A stretch of 19,000 nt of DNA. Source: Corynebacterium sp. UBA2622. GTDB lineage: Bacteria > Actinomycetota > Actinomycetes > Mycobacteriales > Mycobacteriaceae. Where the stretch lies: NCBI RefSeq assembly GCF_002339505.1, contig NZ_DDJO01000020.1, forward strand, positions 1-19,000, read 5' to 3'. Under the pieces are notes generated by a model. That model was not told the DNA's origin and did no database searches. It was given only the letters and a program-made list of their open reading frames with translations. Positions 7,463 to 16,153 of the stretch are shown here, piece by piece; position 1 is the first letter of the stretch; each line of letters starts with the position of its first letter. A program made the translations under genes and the position numbers.

Positions 7463-7534
7463 CCGGCCCGGCACTTCCCCGCGGAGGTGCCGGGCCGGTT
7501 CCGCGTCGCCTGCACCGGTGCCGGGCCGGTTTTT
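7463..7534 (+). terminator. Terminator region after hpf with duplicated right arm
   Basis: Left arm CCGGCCCGGCAC (7463-7474) pairs perfectly with GTGCCGGGCCGG at 7487-7498 (12-nt loop), which is followed by TTCC rather than a T-run. An identical copy of that right arm occurs at 7518-7529 and is followed by TTTTT (7530-7534). Either the second pairing makes a terminator with a long loop, or the first hairpin leaves the second arm unpaired. Which is favoured cannot be told by eye. Confidence 0.75.
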
Positions 7535-7582
7535 CGCAGACACCTTTCAGCACCGTGGACCCGTGAATGTCGTGGCCGTGCG

Positions 7583-7588
7583 TACAAT
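7583..7588 (+). promoter_or_regulatory. Candidate -10 of secA promoter (TACAAT)
   Basis: TACAAT, five of six to TATAAT, in the context GCGTACAATAG; a transcription start near 7595 would give a 42-nt leader. It lies after the hpf terminator, supporting independent transcription of secA. No clear -35 was found, as is common for corynebacterial housekeeping promoters. Confidence 0.55.
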
Positions 7589-7636
7589 AGCGGGTTGATA
7601 CTCATTCGATTCCACCGAACGAAGGACTAAACGCAC

Positions 7637-10192
<2,556 letters not shown>

Positions 10193-10200
10193 CGGCGTTC

Positions 10201-10235
10201 GGCGGGCCTGGGTCCGCCTAAGGGTTCAGAGAACC
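10201..10235. terminator. Weak hairpins between convergent secA and Rv3235-family gene
   Basis: GGCGGG at 10201-10206 can pair with TCCGCC at 10213-10218 (one G-U), and GGTTC (10223-10227) with GAACC (10231-10235), the latter overlapping the minus-strand stop codon. Neither is followed by a good T-run, so these are only tentative terminators for the two convergent genes. Confidence 0.3.
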
Positions 10236-10591
10236 TTGAAGGAGACGAGCCTGCCCTCCACGACGCGCGCGACGTAGGCGTAGCGGCGGGTGCCGAGCTG
10301 GGCGCTGCCGAAGAACTCCCCGCCCTCGCGGGCGTGGCAGGTGAGAATCTGCACCGGTCCCGCGGGGGTTTTCGCGCGCCTGCGGGCGCTGATGTGATTG
10401 CGAACGCCGGGGGCATAGAGGCTCTGTTTCAGTGCCGCGCTGTCACGCATGCCGAACGCCGCCTCCAGGGCGACCTTGACCAGGGGCGACGGGCGCACGC
10501 CGCGCCGGCGCACCGGGCTGGGACGCTGCGGCGCCGGCGGGGGTTGGACCAGCACCTTCATGTGCTGGTAACCGGGGACGGGGTAGTACAT
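10226..10591 (-). CDS. Rv3235-family protein, unknown function
   Basis: 121 residues, opening MYYPVPGYQHMKVLVQPPPA, with Arg/Pro-rich N-terminal third then a compact domain: VKVALEAAFGMRDSAALKQSLYAPGV and a C-terminal run HAREGGEFFGSAQLGTRRYAYVARV...GRLVSFKVL. These fit the pattern of the actinobacterial Rv3235 family (small basic proteins of unknown function usually encoded next to secA1), recognised from memory and from the location. Ribosome binding site GAGGAGGAG lies immediately upstream. No membrane segment. Convergent with secA and divergent from the HAD-like gene. Confidence 0.8.
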   Translation of the reverse strand: MYYPVPGYQHMKVLVQPPPAPQRPSPVRRRGVRPSPLVKVALEAAFGMRDSAALKQSLYAPGVRNHISARRRAKTPAGPVQILTCHAREGGEFFGSAQLGTRRYAYVARVVEGRLVSFKVL

Positions 10592-10635
10592 GGGCTCCTC
10601 CTCGCTGTGGAGGGGCGGACGCGACGTGGGGTAGG

Positions 10636-10641
10636 TAGTAT
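10636..10641 (+). promoter_or_regulatory. Candidate -10 (TAGTAT) for the HAD-like gene
   Basis: TAGTAT at 10636-10641 in the divergent spacer would give a leader of about 70 nt containing an inverted repeat (GCGCC at 10652-10656, GGCGC at 10663-10667). A second candidate is TTAAGT at 10684-10689, giving a leader of about 20 nt. On the opposite strand CACAAT overlaps the first box and may serve the Rv3235-family gene. None has a clear -35. Confidence 0.3.
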
Positions 10642-10716
10642 TGTGTCACCCGCGCCAGCCCCGGCGCTTGCGGGGCGGCACACTTAAGTAAGCACGAAAG
10701 AGGCGGATTACACCGA

Positions 10717-11130
10717 ATGCAGGGACTGATTATCGACTACTCGGGAGTTCTGGATCTCGACGTTGAAGATCAAAAACGTTGGGTCGCCCTCATTGAGGCG
10801 GTGAAGGGCCGGGGCATCTCCACCGCCATCCTCTCGAACGCCGAGTCGGACGGGGAGGAGGCCGAGGCCATCCGGGAGTGGGAGTTCCGCGGAATCGTCG
10901 ACGCCGTCGTCCTCTCCGGTGAGGTCGGATGGGAAAAACCCGAGCGCGCCGCATTCCAGGCCGCCGCAAACGCCATCGACGTCCCGCTCGCGGACTGCGT
11001 GATGGTCGACGACGACATCATGAACGTCCGCGCCGCCGTCGAGCACGGCATGATCGGCATCCTGCACACCGCCTTCGATCGCACCGCGGTGGAGATCCAG
11101 TCCCTCTTCGGTATCGAGGGTGAGTTTTAG
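10717..11130 (+). CDS. HAD-like superfamily protein with altered motif I
   Basis: 137 residues, a small haloacid-dehalogenase-fold protein. Motif I is LIIDYSGVLD with nucleophile Asp7; the usual second Asp two residues on is Ser9. Motif II is ILSNA, motif III Lys in GWEKPE, and motif IV VMVDDDIMNV. There is almost no cap domain: the insert between motifs I and II is short. The fold and the metal-binding residues are present, but the missing general acid/base makes ordinary phosphatase chemistry doubtful. AAAGAGG at 10698-10704 is 12 nt before the ATG, and a second site is not seen. The stop codon overlaps the start of the next gene by one base, so the two are likely co-translated. Confidence 0.85.
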   Translation: MQGLIIDYSGVLDLDVEDQKRWVALIEAVKGRGISTAILSNAESDGEEAEAIREWEFRGIVDAVVLSGEVGWEKPERAAFQAAANAIDVPLADCVMVDDDIMNVRAAVEHGMIGILHTAFDRTAVEIQSLFGIEGEF

Positions 11131-11627
11131 TGCGCGTGTACGTGCCGGCGACGTTCAGCATGCTCGCCACCCTCGAATCCGAGGGTGTCCTGCACGCCCG
11201 AAACGGGTGGGCGTTCGCCGTCACGCCGGAACTCACCGAGTTCTACACCTCCGGAGACCAGGAGGAGCTGGAGGAGATCGCCTTCGACGAGGCCTCCCGC
11301 ACCTCGATCCGCCTGCTCACCGCCGGCGGCGAGGCCGACTTCCCGCACCGCCGCGTGGTGGTTTCCGCCGACGTCGAGGGCGCCCAGGGCCACCCGGACA
11401 TGGGGGAGTCCGTGGTCAAGCTTTCAGGGCCCGTCTCGATCGATGACGTCGCCGCGATCCACGTCGACGTGAAAGAGGCCGAGGAGGCTACGGCCCGGGC
11501 CATGGAGAACATCGATGCCGCCGAGCTCGGCGACGAGGACGCGGAGCTGGCCGTGGGCGACGCCCAGGACAACTACATGGCGTTCTTCGACCCCAGCGAG
11601 CTACCGTTCCTCCTCGAGCTGCTTTAG
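11130..11627 (+). CDS. DUF6912-like protein, unknown function
   Basis: 165 residues from the GTG at 11130, which shares its first base with the stop of the HAD-like gene (TAGTG). Opening MRVYVPATFSMLATLESEGV and the segment RRVVVSADVEGAQGHP match the actinobacterial family DUF6912 as I recall it. The C-terminal third is acidic. No signal peptide or membrane helix is visible, so it is probably cytoplasmic. Function is unknown; the tight overlap suggests it works with, or is at least co-expressed with, the HAD-like protein. Its last 27 bp overlap the 3' end of rsgA on the other strand. Confidence 0.8.
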   Translation: MRVYVPATFSMLATLESEGVLHARNGWAFAVTPELTEFYTSGDQEELEEIAFDEASRTSIRLLTAGGEADFPHRRVVVSADVEGAQGHPDMGESVVKLSGPVSIDDVAAIHVDVKEAEEATARAMENIDAAELGDEDAELAVGDAQDNYMAFFDPSELPFLLELL

Positions 11628-12635
11628 GTCCCACTCGTTGTTCGAGCGCAGCGCCTCGAGCAGCCGGCGCACAGCTTGGGCTCGCCGCCACGTCACCGTC
11701 CCGGGGTCGAGCGCGTCCCACGCGCACTCCGGGTCGGCGGGTGGGCCGAGATGGGTGCAGCCGCGAGGGCACCCCTCGGCCGCCTCGTCGAGGTCCGGGA
11801 AGACCTGGATGATTTCCTCGGGGGAGACGTGGGCGAGACCGAAGGAGCGGATGCCCGGGGTGTCGATGATCCACCCCCCGCCCGGCAGCTGGAGCGCCAC
11901 GGACTGCGTGGAGGTGTGCCGCCCCTTGCCCACGCCCGACACCTCGCCGGTGGCCCGCTGCGCGTCGGGGACGATGCGGTTGACCAGGGTCGATTTGCCC
12001 ACCCCGGAGTGCCCGATGAGCGCCGATAGACGGTCCCGCGTCAGCGCGGTGAGGTCCCCGATCGGATCGTCGATGCCGACCTCGAAGACCTCCACGTCCA
12101 GGTCCTCCAGCTCCGCCCGGAAGATGGCCGGGTCCGCGAGGTCGGACTTGGTGAGGCAGACGACCGGCTTCACCCCGCCGACGAAGGCGGCGATGAGAGC
12201 CCGCTCCACGAAGCCCGTGCGCGGGGGCGGGTCGGCCACGGCGACGACGATGAGGAGGAGCTCGGCGTTGGCCACGATGATGCGCTCGTAGGGGTCGGTG
12301 TCGTCGGCCGTGCGCCGCAGCACCGAGGTGCGCTCCTCGCGCCTGACGATCCGCGCCAGCGTGTCCTTGGCCCCGGAGGTGTCGCCCACGACCCCGACGC
12401 GGTCGCCCACCTCGACGGAGACCCGCTTGAGCTCGCGGGCGCGCATGCACTGCACCACCGCCCCGGTCCCGTCGATGACCACACCCCAGCGGCCGCGGTC
12501 CTTCGTCACCACCATTCCGGCCACCGCGTCCTTGTGGAGGGGACGGTCCTTCGTGCGCGGGCGCGATCCCTTGCCGGGGCGGGTGCGCACGTCGGATTCG
12601 TCGTAGTTGGCAAAGTCGCCGAAACCGCGGGCCAC
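11601..12635 (-). CDS. rsgA: Ribosome small subunit-dependent GTPase RsgA
   Basis: 344 residues, a circularly permuted GTPase that assists late 30S maturation. The N-terminal region has the YDESDVRTRPGKGSRPRTKDRP stretch typical of actinobacterial RsgA, followed by an OB-fold. The GTPase motifs occur in the permuted order: G4 TKSD (162-165), G1 GHSGVGKST (208-216), G3 DTPG (258-261). A zinc-binding cluster C289, C293, H295, C304 follows. The start is a GTG at 12635, four nt after the aroA stop, with GGTGGGGG of the aroA end serving as ribosome binding site. It is the second gene of an aroA-rsgA operon, as in M. tuberculosis (Rv3227-Rv3228). Confidence 0.93.
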   Translation of the reverse strand: MARGFGDFANYDESDVRTRPGKGSRPRTKDRPLHKDAVAGMVVTKDRGRWGVVIDGTGAVVQCMRARELKRVSVEVGDRVGVVGDTSGAKDTLARIVRREERTSVLRRTADDTDPYERIIVANAELLLIVVAVADPPPRTGFVERALIAAFVGGVKPVVCLTKSDLADPAIFRAELEDLDVEVFEVGIDDPIGDLTALTRDRLSALIGHSGVGKSTLVNRIVPDAQRATGEVSGVGKGRHTSTQSVALQLPGGGWIIDTPGIRSFGLAHVSPEEIIQVFPDLDEAAEGCPRGCTHLGPPADPECAWDALDPGTVTWRRAQAVRRLLEALRSNNEWDLKQLEEER

Positions 12636-12639
12636 GCCG

Positions 12640-13914
12640 CTACGCCCCCACCATGTCGGCCCACATCGTCTCGAACCCGGGCAGCGTCTTCGCCGTCGTG
12701 GCGATGTCCTCGACCTGCACGCCCTGCGTGGCCAGGCCGATGATGGCGCCCGCCGTCGCCATGCGGTGGTCGGCGTAGGAGCGCCAGATGCCCGGGTGGA
12801 GGGGCATAGGGTGGATGCGCAGGCCGTCGCGAAGCTCCTCGCACCTGCCGCCGAGCTTGTTGATCTCCTCGGTCAGCGCCCTGAGCCGGTCGGTCTCGTG
12901 GCCGCGCAGGTGGCCGATCCCGGTGAGCTCGGAGGGGGTGGTGGCCTGCGTGGCCAGGGCGGCGACGGTGGGGGTGAGCTCACCGATGTCGCCCATGTCG
13001 ATGCGGATCCCGCGCAGCGTGCCGCGCTGCGGACCGCGCACCTCCAGGTCGTAGGAGGCGCCGGTGGAGTGCAGCTCCACCTCGCAACCCATGCGGCCGA
13101 GAATGTCGCGGATCACGTCGCCGGGTTGCGTCGTCGGCACCGGCCAGTCGGGTACGCGCACGACCCCGCCCGTGACCGCTGCCGCCGCGAGGAAGGGGGT
13201 GGCGTTGGACAGGTCCGGCTCGATCACCCAGGTGCGACCGCCGATCGCCTGCGGTTCAACCTTCCAGGTGTTGGGGGAGGAGGTCACATCCACCCCCGCC
13301 TGGCCGAGCATGTCCACCGTCATCTCAATGTGCGGCATGGAGGGCAGGGAGCCGCCCGTGTGGCGCACCGTCACACCGCGTTCGAACCGGGGCGCCGCGA
13401 GCAGGAGGCCCGAGACGAACTGGGAGGAACCGGAGGCGTCGAGCTCGACGACGCCGCCCGGGGCGGAACCCGTTCCGTGGACCGTGAAGGGCAGGGTGTC
13501 GCCGGCGACGTGGACCCCGAGGCTGCGCAGGGCGTCGAGGATTGTGCTCATCGGCCGCAGGCGGGCCTGCTCGTCGCCGTCGAAGAGCACCTGGCCCTCG
13601 GCGAAGGCCGCGACCGCCGGCACGAAGCGCATCACCGTGCCCGCCAGACCGCAGACGACCTCGGCACCGTGGAGCCGCCCGGGGGTGACCTCGAGAGAGC
13701 CGTCGGCTCCGTCGGCGAACCCCACGCCCATGGCCTCGAGCGCCCCGCGCATCAGGTCGGTGTCGCGGGAGTGGAGGGCCCCGACAATCCGTGACGGGGC
13801 CTCCGCGAGAGCCCCGAGGACGTAGGCGCGGTTCGTCATGGACTTCGACCCCGGCACCACCTGGGTGTGGGTGATGGGGGCCGAGGCGAACGGCGCAGGC
13901 CACAAGTCAGTCAT
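12640..13914 (-). CDS. aroA: 5-enolpyruvylshikimate-3-phosphate (EPSP) synthase
   Basis: 424 residues. The enzyme transfers the enolpyruvyl group of PEP to shikimate-3-phosphate in aromatic amino acid biosynthesis. The PEP/S3P-binding loop VPGSKSMTNRA is at 20-30; GLAGTVMRF is the second substrate loop; SRDTDLMRGAL and the C-terminal RSYADHRMATAGAI are further family hallmarks. Start at ATG 13914 rather than 13926 or 13971 because the protein then begins MTDLWPAPFASAP like homologues. There is no Shine-Dalgarno sequence before it; a TATGAT box ends 7 nt upstream, so the message is probably leaderless. It is transcribed with rsgA. Confidence 0.94.
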   Translation of the reverse strand: MTDLWPAPFASAPITHTQVVPGSKSMTNRAYVLGALAEAPSRIVGALHSRDTDLMRGALEAMGVGFADGADGSLEVTPGRLHGAEVVCGLAGTVMRFVPAVAAFAEGQVLFDGDEQARLRPMSTILDALRSLGVHVAGDTLPFTVHGTGSAPGGVVELDASGSSQFVSGLLLAAPRFERGVTVRHTGGSLPSMPHIEMTVDMLGQAGVDVTSSPNTWKVEPQAIGGRTWVIEPDLSNATPFLAAAAVTGGVVRVPDWPVPTTQPGDVIRDILGRMGCEVELHSTGASYDLEVRGPQRGTLRGIRIDMGDIGELTPTVAALATQATTPSELTGIGHLRGHETDRLRALTEEINKLGGRCEELRDGLRIHPMPLHPGIWRSYADHRMATAGAIIGLATQGVQVEDIATTAKTLPGFETMWADMVGA

Positions 13915-13921
13915 GCGGTCA

Positions 13922-13927
13922 ATCATA
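13922..13927 (-). promoter_or_regulatory. -10 box (TATGAT) of the aroA promoter, probably leaderless
   Basis: On the minus strand TATGAT runs from 13927 to 13922, and seven nt later is the aroA ATG (13914). Transcription would begin at or next to the start codon. It overlaps the opposite-strand CATAAT box. The -35 region would lie inside the SRAP coding sequence. Confidence 0.6.
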
Positions 13928-13929
13928 AT
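13924..13929 (+). promoter_or_regulatory. -10 box (CATAAT) of the SRAP promoter, probably leaderless
   Basis: CATAAT, five of six to TATAAT, ends 6 nt before the SRAP ATG at 13936, so transcription would start at the ATG. GGAGG at 13930-13934 is only one nt from the ATG, too close to be a functional ribosome binding site. The -35 region falls inside aroA. Confidence 0.6.
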
Positions 13930-13935
13930 GGAGGC

Positions 13936-14595
13936 ATGTGTGGACGCTTCGTACTGTTTACGACGGGCCACGACCTCCTCGGGGAGATCGCGGCACTACC
14001 CGGCGTGGGGCCGGTTGCCGCCCCCGACGGCACGCCCCCGCCGCGCTACAACATCGCCCCGACCCAGCAGGTGCCCCTGGTGAGGGTGGGGGAGTCCGGT
14101 GCCCGCCTCGATGCCGCACGGTGGGGTCTGCTGCCCGCGTGGAAGAAGGACGAGTCAGGCCCTCCGTTGTTCAACGCCCGGGGGGAGACGGTGGCCGAGA
14201 AGCCCTCGTTCCGCTCCGCCTTCGCCGCCCGCCGCGGGCTGATGGTGCTCGACGGTTACTACGAGTGGAAGCGGGAAAGCGGGGGGAAGCAGCCCTACTA
14301 CGTCGCGCCGGGCGAGGGTCTCCTGTACGCGGCGGCGCTGTGGGACACGGGGCTCGACCGCCTGTCGACGACCATGATCACCACTGCCGCGCCCGAGTCC
14401 ATGGAGTGGCTCCACCACAGGCTGCCGCTCTTCCTGGCCGCCGACGAAGTGGAGCAGTGGGTGCACGGGTCCCCCGGGGAGGCGCTCGAGCTGGTGCGCC
14501 CGTCCCGCGTCGCCGACGGGCTGCGGGCCAGGGAGGCGGCGAGGGAAGTGGGCAACGTGCGCAACGACTATGCGGAGCTGATGTCCGCGAACTGA
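13936..14595 (+). CDS. SRAP-domain protein (HMCES/YedK family), abasic-site DNA crosslinker
   Basis: 219 residues, starting MCGRFVLFTT. Family proteins covalently trap abasic sites in single-stranded DNA through Cys2, shielding them during replication. The catalytic set is intact: Cys2 after Met removal, Asn80 in FNARGET, Glu110 in YYEWK, and His160 in LHHRLPLFL. The start is fixed because Cys2 must follow the initiator Met directly. Many actinobacteria have this gene beside aroA (Rv3226c-Rv3227 in M. tuberculosis). Its last 28 bp overlap the 3' end of the ybaK-like gene on the opposite strand. Confidence 0.93.
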   Translation: MCGRFVLFTTGHDLLGEIAALPGVGPVAAPDGTPPPRYNIAPTQQVPLVRVGESGARLDAARWGLLPAWKKDESGPPLFNARGETVAEKPSFRSAFAARRGLMVLDGYYEWKRESGGKQPYYVAPGEGLLYAAALWDTGLDRLSTTMITTAAPESMEWLHHRLPLFLAADEVEQWVHGSPGEALELVRPSRVADGLRAREAAREVGNVRNDYAELMSAN

Positions 14596-15035
14596 GCGTC
14601 GGTCAGTCGGGCCAGGTCGGCCGGGGAGAGTTGTGCCGACAGGCCGCGCTGTCCCGCGGACACGGTGAGGGTCTCGAGGTCGGCCGCGGAGGCGTCGATA
14701 AGCGTGGGCAGCTTTGTCAGCGTCCCGAGCGGGGAAATGCCCCCGAGGACGTAACCGGTGGTGCGCTGGGCCCGGGCGGGATCGGCCATCTCGGCGCGCT
14801 TCCACCCCATTGCCCTGGCCGCGTGCTTGGGGCTCAGCCGCGCGGCGACGGGCACGCAGCACACGGCCATCGCCCGGTCGGGGCCCTCGATGAGGAGGGT
14901 CTTGAACACCTCGTGGGGATCCAGGCCGAGCTCACGGGCCGAATGCTCGCCGAAATGGTCCTGGCTGGGGGAGTACTCCAGGATCTCGTGCGGGGTGCCC
15001 TCCAGTGCCTCGAGCGCGCGGGTCTTCAGTGCCAT
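14568..15035 (-). CDS. ybaK: YbaK-type Cys-tRNA(Pro)/aminoacyl-tRNA deacylase
   Basis: 155 residues, a cytoplasmic aminoacyl-tRNA editing domain of the YbaK/EbsC family, which hydrolyses Cys mischarged on tRNA(Pro). Features: VFKTLLIEG (the catalytic Lys is in this KT element), AVCCVPV, LSPKHAARAMGWKRAEMADP and the GYVLGGISPLG loop. Start ATG 15035 has a good ribosome binding site, AAGGAGGAAGACC. Substrate specificity cannot be told from sequence alone. It is divergent from sigH; CACGTG repeats and a small inverted repeat lie between them. Confidence 0.9.
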   Translation of the reverse strand: MALKTRALEALEGTPHEILEYSPSQDHFGEHSARELGLDPHEVFKTLLIEGPDRAMAVCCVPVAARLSPKHAARAMGWKRAEMADPARAQRTTGYVLGGISPLGTLTKLPTLIDASAADLETLTVSAGQRGLSAQLSPADLARLTDAQFADISSA

Positions 15036-15048
15036 GGTCTTCCTCCTT

Positions 15049-15093
15049 CACGTGCCACACGTGCTTCACATGCTGCCGCGAGCGTAGCGCTCG
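15049..15093. repeat. CACGTG pair and inverted repeat between ybaK and sigH
   Basis: CACGTG occurs at 15049-15054 and 15058-15063, separated by CCA. A separate inverted repeat, CGAGCG (15079-15084) TAG CGCTCG (15088-15093), follows. Together they occupy most of the 97-bp spacer and lie over the likely 5' leader of ybaK and just upstream of the sigH promoter. Candidate operators; the regulator is unknown. Confidence 0.45.
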
Positions 15094-15120
15094 GGTGAGG
15101 GGCGTGTCGGGGCGGTGCCC

Positions 15121-15126
15121 TACAAT
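15121..15126 (+). promoter_or_regulatory. -10 box (TACAAT) of the sigH promoter, probably leaderless
   Basis: TACAAT ends 6 nt before the sigH ATG (15133), placing the transcription start at the start codon. No Shine-Dalgarno sequence stands before this ATG. No -35 with strong match was found. Confidence 0.6.
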
Positions 15127-15132
15127 GTCCCC

Positions 15133-15786
15133 ATGGCCGACACTGACCTGCAACAGCGCTTCAACCGGGAGGCGATGCCCCTGCTGGACCAGCTCTACGG
15201 TGGCGCGCTGCGGATGACGCGCAACCCACAGGACGCGGAGGACCTGGTCCAGGAGACCTACCTCAAGGCGTTCAACGCGTTCGACAGCTTCAAGCCGGGC
15301 ACCAACCTCAAGGCGTGGCTCTACCGGATCATGACGAACACGTACATCAACACCTACCGCAAGAAGCAGCGGCGGCCGCTGGAGACGTCGGCGGAGGACA
15401 TCACCGACCACCAGCTCTACACCTCCAGCTCCCACGACTCGACGGGCCTGGAGTCCGCCGAGGTGGAGGCGCTGAAGAACCTGCCGAATTCGCGGATCTC
15501 CGAGGCGCTGAACTCCCTCAACGAGGACTACCGGATGGTGGTCTACTACGCGGACGTGGAGGGCCTGGCCTACAAGGAGATCGCCGAGGTGATGGACATC
15601 CCCCTCGGCACGGTCATGTCCCGTTTGCACCGTGGAAGAAAACAGCTCCGCGAGATGTTGAAGGACGTAGCGAACGAACAGGGCATCGGCCTCGGGGGTG
15701 CGGAACCCGCCGGGGCCGCGCAGAACAAACCGCGAGCGGGCCGTTCCCCGGACGGGGACGTCCGCGGAAGCAAGGAGATGGACTGA
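15133..15786 (+). CDS. sigH: ECF RNA polymerase sigma factor SigH
   Basis: 217 residues. Region 2 (about 15-85) contains LLDQLYGGALRMTRNPQDAEDLVQETYLKAF and GTNLKAWLYRIMTNTYINTYRKKQRRP, the near-invariant signature of actinobacterial SigH/SigR. Region 4 (about 125-180) has NEDYRMVVYYADVEGLAYKEIAEVM and GTVMSRLHRGRKQLREML. SigH directs RNA polymerase to heat- and disulfide-stress promoters (thioredoxin, chaperones, proteases) and is held inactive by RshA. The ATG at 15133 fits homologues and the -10 spacing; the GTG at 15115 would overlap the promoter. A charged tail beyond the usual end adds some 25-30 residues, and its codons carry an internal SigH-type promoter. Confidence 0.93.
   Translation: MADTDLQQRFNREAMPLLDQLYGGALRMTRNPQDAEDLVQETYLKAFNAFDSFKPGTNLKAWLYRIMTNTYINTYRKKQRRPLETSAEDITDHQLYTSSSHDSTGLESAEVEALKNLPNSRISEALNSLNEDYRMVVYYADVEGLAYKEIAEVMDIPLGTVMSRLHRGRKQLREMLKDVANEQGIGLGGAEPAGAAQNKPRAGRSPDGDVRGSKEMD
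15634..15662 (+). promoter_or_regulatory. Candidate SigH-dependent promoter for rshA inside sigH
   Basis: GGAA at 15634-15637 and TGTTGAA at 15656-15662, with 19 nt between GGAA and GTT, match the SigH/SigR consensus (GGAAt, about 18 nt, GTT). It lies in the coding 3' end of sigH, ahead of rshA. An internal SigH-dependent rshA promoter is, as I recall, described in Corynebacterium glutamicum, so the assignment is reasonable but unverified here. Confidence 0.5.
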
Positions 15787-16055
15787 TGGGCGCCGGACAC
15801 GAACACTCCTCCACCTGCCGGGAGGCCACGACGCTACTCTGCGAGCTTCTCGACGGCGACACCACACCCGAACGCGCCGCCGAGATCCGCGAGCGGCTTG
15901 CGGCCTGCCCGGAATGCTTCAGCCACCTGCAGTCGGAGCTTGCCGTGCGCGGCCTGGTCCGCGATTGCTGCGGAAAGGTGCACGCCCCGGAGCCCCTGCG
16001 CGAGCGAATCATCACCTCGATCACCACCGTCTCGGTGACGCGCTACCGGATCTAG
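15786..16055 (+). CDS. rshA: Anti-sigma factor RshA
   Basis: 89 residues; the ATG shares one base with the sigH stop (TGATG), so the two are translationally coupled. RshA is a zinc-type anti-sigma factor (ZAS family) that binds SigH under reducing conditions and releases it on disulfide formation. The N-terminal half carries Cys11 and Cys19; LAACPECFSHL provides C41-x2-C44; the region ends VRDCCGKVHAPEPLRERI as in RshA. The canonical HxxxCxxC motif reads RLAACPEC here: the His is Arg37. His5, His7 or His47 could substitute as a zinc ligand. Identity as RshA is secure from position and overall pattern; the metal site is open. Confidence 0.88.
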   Translation: MGAGHEHSSTCREATTLLCELLDGDTTPERAAEIRERLAACPECFSHLQSELAVRGLVRDCCGKVHAPEPLRERIITSITTVSVTRYRI

Positions 16056-16102
16056 GGCCGCGCTGCAGAATCGAGGGTCGTGCGCGGTCCCGGATTCAGC
16101 AA

Positions 16103-16140
16103 AAACGCCCCGCCGTGCCGGTGGGCGCTGGGGGGCGTTT
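16103..16140. terminator. Bidirectional terminator between rshA and bL37
   Basis: AAACGCCCC (16103-16111) pairs with GGGGCGTTT (16132-16140), a perfect 9-bp stem with a 20-nt loop. The A-run on the left (from 16101) and T-run on the right let it act on both strands, ending sigH-rshA from the left and bL37 from the right. Confidence 0.8.
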
Positions 16141-16153
16141 CAGTAGAACGCGC

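Noticed and set aside
12607..13794. A 395-codon plus-strand open frame opposite aroA
   Set aside because: It is antisense to an intact EPSP synthase and has an Arg/Gly/His-rich product without known motifs.
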